A stretch of DNA of 64,000 nt, from the NCBI GenBank assembly GCA_002633005.1, contig NMRA01000001.1:441299-505298 (forward strand). The letters run 5' to 3'. The stretch is from Phoronis australis (lineage: Eukaryota; Phoronida; Phoronidae). The translations under genes were made by a program, and so were the position numbers. The notes under the pieces were generated by a model. It had not been told where the DNA came from and did not search any database. It was given only the letters and a program-made list of their open reading frames with translations. This document shows positions 1 to 10,182 of this stretch, one piece after another (position 1 is the stretch's first letter; each line of letters begins with the position of its first letter).

Positions 1-1351
1 TACTGAAGTGGGCAGGACATCAAAACGAAGAAAACAAAGGTAAACATTGGGTAAAGATCAAAAGGTTCACTGTGGAAGAGACTGTGTCCATGCGTACTCT
101 CAAACCCAAAATTCATAGGTAGATCTAAGCACAAGGGCTTATTTCATCCCAGACCATCTTTCAAACACTAAGGTAATGTGAGAAAGGTATATCAACAACC
201 ATTTACTGCAATTGGAAAGTCAAGGAGGTGACAGAAAATGAACAGGTAGTGATTGATAAGCGTGTGAGACAGTGGCTAGCTAGGATCATTAAATCCAACA
301 ATGTGCCTCCCAAGTGTATACTTTTTGAATGGTCGTTAGGCTACCTCTTTTTCTGCATGACAAGTATTAATGTTCAAACGCAGAGATAAGCTCCTGAGGA
401 TTAAAGAAATCTCCCAGAATGCTCGAGCGTAATTTGAAAGTATTATGGATCACCGTCGCTTTCACAGTTTGTGTTTTACATAAGTACGAGACAATAGTGA
501 AGTCAAGACCACCAGTACTTTGATTGGATTTGGCAGTATTTGTGCTTGGACAGTTACTCTAATCGATGTCTGCTTTCTCTGCAATTCGCAATCTTTAAAG
601 CAGCATTGATTTTGTTGAAAGGGTGTCGTACAGTGGTCGACATGTACATGGAATAAGCTGACCAAATTCTCTTTCCATTCATGACTCGGTAAATAATCAA
701 TCATGTGGGGTCACTACCCGCCTGATGGTGTCAGTCTCGCAATGCACTCAGACATCACCACGCAGAACTCCAAGTCATTTCGTAAAGATTATATTCTCTG
801 CCTACCATACATCAACTTGGAAACAAGACTCAATCAAAACACTGGTGTTATCGACTGCTCACAACACTGGGAGAGTGCGTGTTGCAACATTTGACAGATT
901 TCACGAAACACACCATCTGCTTGTGAAGGGCGACTGATGAGTCACCCAGGAAATAAAACCGCTGAGAGAATTATAGGGATCTAAGGACAATTCTTCAATT
1001 ATCGTGATAATAATGAGCTCATAATCCACTAGGTGGCGCTGGAGATTCAATCAAACAGTCGTGCGTGTGATAAATGGATGGATTCTGGTAGTCATACACA
1101 TTTTTAACCCATAAATATCCCCACAGTGGTTAAGAGCTCTGCGTTGTCAATCACTGGATGGTAAAACAAGAACCCATTCCTCATTAGCAACGCCACCTAG
1201 TGAGACCTTGGTAAGATGAAATAAAACATTAAACAAAAAACGCATGTGATAGGAAGAACATGTAAAAAAGAGAAAAAAGTTGGAGCATTTTTTCTGATTC
1301 ACTTTTTCTGTAGAATTTGTGGCATATGAATACACTGAGTAACCTCTTTAC
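1..1351. other. Sodium channel intron 8 (left edge of window)
   Basis: Intron sequence downstream of exon 8 on the minus strand. I looked for the charged domain I-II linker that should follow and found nothing convincing. The open frames at 462-704 (minus) and 703-937 (plus) lack splice sites and family resemblance. Confidence 0.6.
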
Positions 1352-1486
1352 CTTGTCAGTGTTGTCTGCCTCTTCATCGTAGGACATAGCGACGACAGCC
1401 AGCATTAAGTTGACTAGATAGAACGACCCAAAAAATACGACCATCATAAAAAATAAAATATTCCACGGACCACTGGCGAAGATAAT
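1352..1486 (-). CDS. Nav: Sodium channel alpha, exon 8 (S6 of domain I)
   Basis: Codes residues 407-451: [10 protein letters not shown] then S6 (about 417-440) with [20 protein letters not shown], a near-exact family signature for the domain I inner gate. The asparagine N432 of S6 is conserved. Acceptor ttttttcag|ATT, donor GACAAG|gtaaag, both phase 0. The reading frame past the donor continues only briefly and is not coding. The following exon (start of the domain I-II linker) is not visible before base 1. Confidence 0.95.
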
Positions 1487-1931
1487 CTGAAAAAAGGGTA
1501 AAGAACAACTTAACACAGTCTTAAAGTTTACAAAGACACGTCAATAAGAACCTCATCCAGTCGTTTTTAGGTATATGTAGGTACAATTTCATCAAAGTTA
1601 TCACGCGTTTTCAAAATTATAGCATTTTAATTAAAATCAATTGTCAATCAGAAAAGAATAAGATGATATTGATCACAGTTCCAAAACTTTACTCCTTCTG
1701 GCGAGAAAACATGTCTGTAAAAACAACTGCATTTTCAAAATACTTTGATAAAAAAAACAACACTTCCTACGTGTCCATATAAGAACAAAAGCTGTCCTGA
1801 CATGTCCATATAAGGGCAGAAGGTTGTCCCTAAATGTCCTTATAAGGGAAGAAGGCAGTCTCTCAATAGCCGTATAATAGAAGGCAGTCTCTAAATGGCC
1901 ATAATGGGTGACAGGCTGTTACTTTTCCTAC

Positions 1932-2073
1932 CTTATTATATTGGTCCTCCCAGAAGTCAAGTGTCACCAGCTGACATATGGACAACATGGCCCAGGCAAA
2001 GTTGTCGTAACTTGTGTAACCATTGTTGGGATTCTCACCGGCCTGAAGGCATGTATAGTTGGCAGGACATCGT
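1932..2073 (-). CDS. Nav: Sodium channel alpha, exon 7 (pore helix and selectivity filter, domain I)
   Basis: Codes residues 359-406. It opens with the cysteine-rich [10 protein letters not shown] turret end (sequon N364), then [14 protein letters not shown] and the pore loop [16 protein letters not shown]398 is the domain I aspartate of the selectivity ring. The next residue is F399, an aromatic as in tetrodotoxin-sensitive channels. L397 replaces the glutamine seen in the usual MTQDFWE. The acceptor (ctctcacag|A) sits in a 73-bp tandem duplication, giving a second copy of the same acceptor upstream. Donor AAG|gtagga, phase 0. Confidence 0.95.
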
Positions 2074-2195
2074 CTGTGAGAGAGAGACAGAGAGATATGA
2101 TATGTAATTGATACACAATATACATGTATGGTTGGCAGGGCATCGTCTGTGAGAGAGAGACAAAGAGATATGATATGTAATTGATACACAGTAAG
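2050..2195. repeat. 73-bp tandem duplication across the exon 7 acceptor
   Basis: Two copies with period 73, 2050-2122 and 2123-2195, differing at about four positions. Each contains the minus-strand pyrimidine tract, the AG and the first bases of exon 7. The outer copy is therefore a decoy 3' splice site. Confidence 0.9.
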
Positions 2196-3942
2196 ATACA
2201 ATTACCAAAAGTTGGATATACACAGCTATAGATCCTCAAAGTCACTTCATTAAGCACCACCGGAGTAGACAATACAGTGCAGTAAAAATAAGCAATTATA
2301 GAGAATATAAGAAAGGTTATTATTGCACACTAATCATACATTGGGAATACGTTGAAAGACTGACACATGGAATCAACAGCATCAGTACTTCAAAAATTTA
2401 AATAAACCTGGCACCTAAGTAACGATAAAGGAATGCTATAGATATCAACACCCAGCAGAATACAACAAGATGAACAAACTGTTGATGTGTATTAAGTGCT
2501 ATAATGACACAAGACGCCCCAGTCAAATATGCAGCAATGGATAATAACGATATTATATGAATTTATTATGAGTTTTATCCGTGTCTTCGTAAAGGTGTGA
2601 TCATATTTCTTTATCAATGGTAGTCAAGTGACACGCTCCATTTTCACTAATCATTCAGTCCAATGCCTGCATCAGTCATGAGTTTGCTGGCGTTTTCTGC
2701 AAGCTTGTATCGATTACTTCTTGTTATGATAAATAGCATAAACCTCAACAGAATTATTTCCCTGCAAACTATCCCAAAAACCTTCTCCAACAAATATTGA
2801 TCAAATTTTATGGTGCCCTTCTTGAAAACTAAAGAATGATGTATTTGCATGCTAGCTATGCTAATGTGTAGCAGGAACTAAACAACAATGCCTATTTTTA
2901 CATAATCTATACTAAACAAAGCACAGTTGTAGTCAGAGATAATGAATTAGCCTGCAAGTTCCACTTTACATAGGTCTGTCTCCATGATTTCTCAGCTGTG
3001 TTTCACTAACTTCAGACACGCTTCACATTTGTTCTTACACAGACATTTCCTCGTTAATCCCAACTAAAAACTTACATAGAGCCCGATGCGTTGCCACAAA
3101 TGATGGCTTCTCCGTCTCCATTGAGTAGATAGTTACCTGAAATTGACCATAAAAATACACTACAGAACTCCCCTTAAAGTTGTATTGCATGCTGCTTAGG
3201 TAGTATGACTAATACCTTGTGACATCCACAGTGTTAACACACAATGGCAACTGTTGAATGTTTTCATTTAATTTTGCAAAATGTCACAAAAATCACGAAA
3301 CGGTAAGTTGTGAAATAAAACAAGTTAACACAGTGCAATCGAAATTAGGGCTTATGCCACTTAATTCTCATTTTCTCATTTTTATTTTGAAGTTGGACAC
3401 AATTTACTTGCCTATTATGCAAGATTTCTTTAACCCCTAACACCAACATCAAAAACAACGAACATCAATGACATCACAATGTGAGCAAGTCCTCTCCAGT
3501 TTAGCTGGCAATGAGCAAATACTACACAACTTGACTAAAAGTTAATCTTATTGCCTAACTCCTTCACTAAAAGTCTTGTTACCTTTAAATTACGGACAAC
3601 TGTGTCTCACCAAAAACCATAATAAAGCTATTGTCGAGGATAGATTTAACTCAACTGCGGATACAAAAACATAATTTCTTAAGGATTCACACAATATATT
3701 GGTGGAATCTCTTCAAGGGCTTAGGATTAACATGGCTTCATTAAGACTTCCACACTCTTTGAACTTACTCTATGCTATAACTGTCTCTATCATCTAAAGG
3801 TACTGTTCACAAGCAGTCATTTTCCTTTGTCTGCACAAAAACAGAAACAGAAGACACGTCTATTGTTCCATCAACATTATCATAATGCATATGTAGTGAC
3901 GTGTCATGACACATTTATTTACTCGCAGCTATGTTGTCTTAC
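2196..3942. other. Sodium channel introns 5 and 6
   Basis: Apart from exon 6, AT-rich intron with few CpG. The plus-strand frame at 3258-3440 has no splice context or recognisable product. Nothing else seen. Confidence 0.6.
3076..3136 (-). CDS. Nav: Sodium channel alpha, exon 6 (short turret exon, domain I)
   Basis: A 61-bp exon coding residues 339-358. It contains IICGNAS, the counterpart of the family's LLCGNSS block, including a conserved turret cysteine (C352) and a sequon at N354. It is too short for ordinary ORF calls but both splice sites are good (atttcag|GT and AT|gtaagt) and the phases (1 in, 2 out) fit both neighbours. Confidence 0.93.
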
Positions 3943-4158
3943 TTGAGTCATTTATCCAGGCTGCATACTGGGCATGTAAATGTGACGAGTTGTCTATGAA
4001 GATGGGCCACGGATCTTTGACGCACTTCTGACGGAGGGCGCCCATGTAGACTTGGAGGGCAAGCAACGCGAATATCATCATGACGAATATGGTGAGCAAC
4101 ATAACCTCGGCAAGCATACGGAATGACTTTAACAAAGCACCGATGATGGTTTTCAGGC
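3943..4158 (-). CDS. Nav: Sodium channel alpha, exon 5 (S4-S5 linker, S5 and start of pore turret, domain I)
   Basis: Codes residues 267-338. Starts with LKTIIGALLKS, the S4-S5 linker, then S5 (about 279-302, EVMLLTIFVMMIFALLALQVYMG) and LRQKC, the first conserved extracellular cysteine. The turret carries N-glycosylation sequons at N323 (NSS) and N336 (NDS). Acceptor tttgcag|GC (phase 1), donor TCAA|gtaaga (phase 1). Confidence 0.95.
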
Positions 4159-4613
4159 CTGCAAAACAAAAGTTTATAAGTCGGCTCAAGTTCAACTTTT
4201 GAAAAAGTTCTTCGGGTGAAGACGTCGTTAAATTTGTCGACAAAAATAGCAAACAAGAATGTTTTTCTCAGTTGCTTGCGGACATTGAAATGTATTGTTT
4301 GCAGCTCTTATAAAAATGACATTTGTCACAGTCTACAGGAAACTAAGCCTTTACATCAATAAGAAATTAAGACTTTAAGATTTGATAAATGTCACGTTTA
4401 GCAATTCGTTTTTGTTCCAATTTGAAGATTTGTTACCAAAGCTCTGTCAAAAAACTAACAAAACAAACTTTTTGGAAATCAACACTACACTGTCTGCTCA
4501 CTATTGGCTCGTAGCATACTCTAAAAAACCTTCTATGTAACTTTTGGTGACAATTCTCCGTTGGTTGCACCTAAAATTTCTCACAATAAGAATCCATTAT
4601 CCACAGCACTTAC

Positions 4614-4720
4614 CTGGAAAGATGGAGACAGCCTTCAATGCCCGAAACACCCTGAACGCGCGTATACCAGAGAGCGCGGGCCCACCTTCTGCTACGGCGT
4701 CCATTATCTCGGTGACATAG
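4614..4720 (-). CDS. Nav: Sodium channel alpha, exon 4 (S3-S4 voltage sensor of domain I)
   Basis: Codes residues 231-266. The S4 voltage sensor reads RAFRVFRALK, placing R251, R254, R257 and K260 at three-residue spacing as in other domain I sensors. The S3-S4 loop (AVAEGGPALSG) is a few residues longer than the usual DLGNVS form. In vertebrates the matching exon exists as mutually exclusive neonatal/adult copies; I searched the neighbouring introns by eye and saw only one copy here. Acceptor tttcag|C, donor CCAG|gtaagt (phase 1). Confidence 0.95.
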
Positions 4721-6632
4721 CTGAAATGGAGAGCATGATGACGTCTTAATCACAATCTTTAAAGGAATATTGAACCCGATTTTGATGACTATGGTATTGT
4801 GCAACCTCACTAATTTGTAGAGCGCAACATGGCTGACAACAAACAAACTGTATAGGAGATGACAAAACGGAATTTTGTTGATGAATGTTTAATACCCAGG
4901 GAGTAACAGTGGTGACTTCCTAGGCAAGTCACTTCATTGGCCAAAAATAGACAAATAGGACCACTGCTTGGCAGTCATAGGTTAAATAGCACATTACATG
5001 TATTTTGTGTGTTTACATTATTTGTTGAAATATTCACATATCTAAGCTCCCTTCTGGTGTCATATAAACTGTGATCTGTTACCCTGAGCATAAGCATATC
5101 AACAACACAAAATAAAAATTGAAAGGTGGGGTTTTCGCTGAATGTGGATGTTAACCACTACAAATATGGAAAAAATTCACCAGTTCATACAGTAAATCTT
5201 ATTTTGTTCAAGATCCAGGAGCCTGTACCAAATGTTAGAAATAAGCAACACTGTCTATTCCAAATTCAAGAATTATGATCGACAAGTGACTATTCAACTT
5301 GATCTAACACGCTATGCAGAAGCTTGAAAACACTCTGCCCTCAGTGTCTATTTTCCGAGACTTTATGAAGTCCATCTTTAGATCGTTGATGTACAACACA
5401 GTGCCAAAATATATGGTGAAAAACAAAATTACCCATGTCTAAATCGTCAAAATCAAGAAAATTTAATTTTGTTGCAAATTTCCTTGAGAGCTTGCTGTGT
5501 ATAAAAGATAGTCTCAACGGACATTGCACTCTGTTTGAAGTCTCAAACTAGTCACGCAATCTGCTCTTCTTTTGAAAGCTGCTTCAAGATGAAGCTTTTA
5601 TTTCTGCGCTAATTCATTCTTCAACATAATTCTATCTAGTTGTCTGTGTACTAATGTTCACAGTTATTTGTTTAAGCCTGAATTCCCATTTCCCTTGTGT
5701 TGACTGATGATTAAAATGGACATTGTGGTCCAACAAGACTGTAAACCTCTTATACAAGGCTATTGAAAATTAACGAAGTGAAAATTGAACTAGGAAAATT
5801 GTATGCAGCATTCAGTCTTACCTAATAGTAGGGAAATGTTGATTCAACAAAATTTCTTTCATTAAATTCATAAATTATATTTGACCAACACAGGTGAACA
5901 AACACGTTTTTTTCTGACTTTAATTGAGTTTGACAGCGTAACAAAGGCAAATCTTCTCAGTTTACAAGACAGAACTATTTTGCATGCAGATGGCATAATA
6001 TTTGGAGTAGAAACTTTTTGATCCTGAAAATGGAAAGTTAAAGCCCAGAGCGCCAAATGTTTCAAGTTGTTTTGACACTAAGATTTAACATTTACGTAAC
6101 AATGTCTCTTGTGATGAAGTTACGTAGCACCCTAGAAAAAAATCCAAGTTAGGCATAACATTAGAACACTGGGGCCTGTTCCAAGAAACTGACTTAAGTT
6201 CATTTTTGACTTAAGTTTAAGATTTGTCTTAACTTCTAAACTTTGAAACTTCCACATTCGGTAAGTTTGTCAAAATTAAGACAAAACTTCTGTTAAACAC
6301 TTAAGTCAACTTAAGATCTCTTTCTTGAATTGGTTTTGAAATAAATTTAACTTTTATTTTAAAATTTACTAAAATTTAAGATTTGTCTTAGCTAAGTCAG
6401 GTTTGTTGGAACGGGTCCCTGCTCTAATATGTACCTCAGAAATGGCAGAATGAACTCGTCAAACCTTCAGATACAATGCTTTATTCGTAATTCTCGAAAC
6501 GGATTTAGGAATTGCTTTTTCATTATTTGTTGCGACGTAGTCAGGCTCAGAAAAAATGAAAAATGGCGATTTTAACAATTATTTTTTGCAAAATAAGCAA
6601 AGAATTGTCACAGTCAAAAAGAAGTTACTTAC
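4721..6632. other. Sodium channel intron 3
   Basis: Low-CpG intron. Contains one MITE-like inverted-repeat element (6171-6419). I checked it for a duplicated S3-S4 exon and saw none. Confidence 0.6.
6171..6419. mobile_element. MITE-like element with GGG-type terminal inverted repeats
   Basis: Left end GGGGCCTGTTCCA and right end TGGAACGGGTCCC are inverted repeats matching at 11 of 13 bases. The interior is AT-rich with a repeated TTTAAGATTTGTCTTA word near both ends. There is no coding capacity. A target-site duplication is not clear. The GGGCC-type termini resemble non-autonomous PIF/Harbinger-like elements, an inference only. Confidence 0.65.
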
Positions 6633-6761
6633 GAAAGAACGACAACGATGAAGTCAAGCCAGTTCCATCCATCGCGTAAATATGTATACTTGTTTAAGAT
6701 GAAACCTCTGGCGCAAACTTTGATGATGAATTCCAATGAATAAATAACCAGAAAGACGTAC
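6633..6761 (-). CDS. Nav: Sodium channel alpha, exon 3 (S2-S3 of domain I)
   Basis: Codes residues 188-230 with a split serine codon at the end. It contains S2 (YVFLVIYSLEFIIKV) and the S2-S3 turn with the conserved CARGF, TYLRD and WNWLDF blocks. The acidic residue in S2 (SLEF) and the aspartate of S3 (WLDF) are present; in this family they form the gating-charge transfer centre. Acceptor ttgcag|G and donor TC|gtaagt give phases 2 and 2. Confidence 0.96.
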
Positions 6762-6899
6762 CTGCAACAAAGTTGACATAAAGACCACGGTGTTGATGCA
6801 ATTTTCCAAAAACAACATCATCACTGCTAGTCTATGCTGTGTCTACATGGATAACATGTCATGTGAACAAAACACCATACACGTCAAAACTTAACACAA

Positions 6900-7891
6900 A
6901 TGCGGCAATTAGCTTACTTGTGTATCACTTCTACATTATCAGAAACACCTACAGCAGCAATGGAAATTCTTATTGGCTTGTTTCCACTGCACATATACCT
7001 CAGTGGTGAAGCTGTACTTGCAGCTTACTGTGTGAGGTGTACATGGGCATGGAAGAGTGCGCAAATCATTGGTACTGTAGCATACAAGACCCATGTTAAT
7101 GTATGCAACAGATTTCTATCAAGAGTTGGGTCTTCTTTGGCAATGCTTGCGATGACTTCAAATCTTAAACACATCACTATAGAAATTGGTGGTGATCAAG
7201 GCATGGTGAATTTCACTGACCAACGGTCAGTTTGTTATACTGAAGGCTCTAAAACAGGATCAGGAATTTACTTTCCTGACCTTAGAGAATGCACCTGGAT
7301 ATATGACTAGATATTATAACAACAGGTCGAAATTATCACCATCCATTAGGCTGCTGTACAGACTAAATCAGCATTGGTCAATTCTCGGTAACAAGGAACT
7401 CTTTATACTCTCGTATACAGTCAAGCAGCCATTATAAGGCTCTATCTATGAAGTCTAAAATCAGCTCAAGATGTGTTTTGGCTAGTGTTGATGAGCTCAA
7501 TCGCTTCACAGCCAAACGTGAAGTACATGTCAACTGGGTCAAAGGTCAGCATTAATGGTAGTGAAGCTAGTGATTACCTTGCCAAACACGGAGCAATTGT
7601 ACCCTGTTTTGTTCCAAAACCCTGCACACCAGTCCTATATAACTATTGCTGGGCAAAGGTACAACAATGGGTTTTTTATAAATTGTCAACGAATGCATGG
7701 AGGATTTGGAGGTGCACATACAGACAAACAACACTTGTGCTTATTCCAGAGGTTCCAAAAGACTCTTATATGTAGACAGACTGGATATTCCACACGTGAT
7801 TCAAGTAATTAGTGAAACCTGCAACTTATCTTGGTATGGAAATATCACAGGTCATATGTGGCCTTTTCAAACAGCCCTATGTGTGGCTTAA
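6900..7891 (+). pseudogene. Degenerate non-LTR retrotransposon fragment (RT end plus RNase H)
   Basis: Antisense to the channel gene inside its intron 2. Three overlapping broken frames read in order. At 6951-7030, TPTAAMEILIGLFPLHIYLS resembles the segment just after the reverse-transcriptase domain (TPTAALEVLLNLPPLH type). At 7212-7300, VCYTEGSKTGSGIYFPDL matches the start of an RNase H domain (YTDGSKT). At 7548-7660, SEASDYLAKHGAIVP matches the later NEAADELAKxGA block. At 7740-7860, YVDRLDIPHVIQVISETCNL matches the conserved tail (LTGHC-like). Stops and frame changes between blocks, the missing upstream RT and loss of the catalytic middle of RNase H show it is dead. Clade (I/Jockey-like) is inferred. 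Confidence 0.8.
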
Positions 7892-8242
7892 ACGCTCGCA
7901 CTCTCTAACATTTAGTGGATATTCGTCCTGTTCATCAGGATTTTTGTAATCTCCTGCCAGATAGACATAAACTTGCCGGATAGAAATGACCAGAACATGA
8001 AGGTTCGAACGCAGTTTTCATTTTGGGAGAAAAACGGTAAGATTACGTAGAAGACTGTACTCAGGAGGAATGCAAAGACATCCCCATGAGTCTTAATCAG
8101 ATGATTAGTGCAATGAGATCAACTGTGTGGCCTAAGCACCCCTGGTGTACCGCAGAAGGCACTATAGGCAACCTGCCTATTTTTTTAATCAAATCCACGA
8201 TTGTCTGGTATCAATTAAAAGTCGAAAAATAATTTCCACCCG

Positions 8243-8743
8243 CTTTCGACTTTAGCAAAATGTACACTTCCACAAAGTTCAATGAAGTGTTTCTATAGAT
8301 ATTTGGCTAAATGCTAGTAGAGATTTGTTGTGGATACGGAAAAGATTAATTTTACTAATAGTCCTCAGTGACAAATCACACATTATTCAACCAGTCTGAT
8401 AATTACACCCAGGGCAGAATTATTCAACAGTCATTCTCCTCTGTGATTATGGCTGTCTATCAACTCTTATCGATTTCATAGCAGGAAAATAGNCTTTCGA
8501 CTTTAGCAAAATGTACACTTCCACAAAGTTCAATGAAGTGTTTCTATAGATATTTGGCTAAATGCTAGTAGAGATTTGTTGTGGATATGGAAAAGATTAA
8601 TTTTACTAATAGTCCTCAGTGACAAATCACACATTATTCAACCAGTCTGATAATTACACCCAGGGCAGAATTATTCAACAGTCATTCTCCTCTGTGATTA
8701 TGGCTGTCTATCAACTCTTATCGATTTCATAGCAGGAAAATAG
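8243..8743. repeat. Near-identical 250-bp duplicate separated by one N
   Basis: 8243-8492 and 8494-8743 agree except for one C/T difference (GGATACGG versus GGATATGG), with a single N at 8493 between them. The most economical reading is two overlapping allelic contig ends joined by a scaffolder rather than a real tandem duplication. Confidence 0.9.
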
Positions 8744-9748
8744 CTGGGCCAAGAGTAAGGCTTCTTCCTATTGACACAACTCTACATGGCTTTGTATTTG
8801 GTTGAACAGTAACACAACAGGGGAAACAATGCAATCAGCAGTGCCAGCTTTGTCCACAAGAGTGGCTGACAAATGATTACATGAAGCTGGCACAGGAGGG
8901 GGTGCGAGGAAATGGTGTGGGGATAATTGATATTGGGGAATGGGGGACTGAAATACTATTGTTGATGGGCTATGTGGGTTGCTTCCATGAAAAAGTCAAG
9001 CATTCATACAGAGTTCAGTTGTTCCACAAACAATCCCCATTTGTAGAAATTAATTTCCAAACAACCCAAAATGTTGAGACTCATGGACAGCTCAGTCAAT
9101 TTTTACTAATTAAGCTAGAAACAGTTCAATAGCAGATTCCATGTTTGCAAAAAATATGGATAATACTCAAAAGTTTCTGCAGATTTGTGTAGTTGGAAAA
9201 GGGAAACTTTGGGAGAGTTAAGAACTCCCAAAGTGAACCTTTTAGGCACCCTCTCGTAAGGAAACAGATCAAGAAAAAGTCACTCTTCTCAGCATAACAT
9301 CCCGCACCCCTCTTCTATGGGAGTAGTCCCCCCCAGGGGAGCTAACTACAGGAACATTTCTGAGAATGAAAAATAATGTTGCAATATCAAGCCATTGACA
9401 TTTAGTAAATTTGTGATTCACTGAAGAAATAAAGGGGGAATCAAAACAATCGATATACTGCAAACTGCATAACACAATATTTGTATGAACTGTGTTATGT
9501 CACATCCCGGGGGGTTACTCGCATGAAGTGAACAGAGTGGAATTAACTTTGCTGAACAGGGCAGTGGGCTGTTAAAGAGGAAACTTTCAAAAAGTCTGGG
9601 TAGACATTTCCTCTCCTAATCAAACTTAATAAGTTGGCATCAATACTAGTAACAATAACGCCAAATATAATTAGTATACAGACATAACATCTAACAATGG
9701 TAATGGTGATTAGTATGTGGACGTATAATAAAAGCCATCTGTATTTTA
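8744..9748. other. Sodium channel intron 2, right part
   Basis: Low-complexity AT-rich intron. The plus frame 8881-9132 and minus frame 9269-9475 look like chance frames. No other feature seen. Confidence 0.5.
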
Positions 9749-9754
9749 AAGATA

Positions 9755-9916
9755 ATCACAATAATAGTAATGATAATAATAATAATAATAATAATGATAA
9801 TAATAATAAAAATAATAATAATAATAATGATAATGATGGTAATGTCAATGTCAATAATAGTAATAGTAATAATGATAATAATGTTAATAATACTGATAAT
9901 AACAGTAATAATAAAA
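9755..9916. repeat. Imperfect AAT/AATG microsatellite next to exon 2 donor
   Basis: Interrupted AAT/GAT repeat of roughly 160 bases ending about a dozen bases from the minus-strand donor of sodium channel exon 2. Its translations give Asn- or Ile-rich frames that are not genes. Confidence 0.95.
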
Positions 9917-9925
9917 GGTACTTAC

Positions 9926-10182
9926 TCAGCAGATTTGTTTATTGTGTATTGTCGTGAATAGTCCTCAGGAGATAGTTGGCTTTGGTCAGGTTCCGGAAAG
10001 GAGAGAAACACTAGGTTGACCAGAATGGTCAGCGTGATAAAATAGTCCAGAAACTGGTTTGTAGCCACGTAAACCATGAAGCGACGGATTGGGTGCCATG
10101 GCGACAGAAAGAACAAAGCTTTGGTGGCACTGAAGCGGAAAATGAGCTTCTTTTTGATGCGTTTGTTGACGACAACAAATGT
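9926..10182 (-). CDS. Nav: Sodium channel alpha, exon 2 (pre-S1 and S1 of domain I)
   Basis: Codes residues 103-187 plus two bases of codon 188. It starts TFVVVNKR, the counterpart of the family's TFIVLNKGK, then an IFRFSATKALFFLSPWHPIR stretch, which is the strongly conserved pre-S1 linker. S1 is the hydrophobic run at about residues 146-164. Acceptor tttcag|ACA (phase 0) fits exon 1; donor GA|gtaagt (phase 2) fits exon 3. The exon boundaries and phases match those known for domain I in vertebrate channels. A long AAT-type microsatellite begins about a dozen bases past the donor (see findings). Confidence 0.95.
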
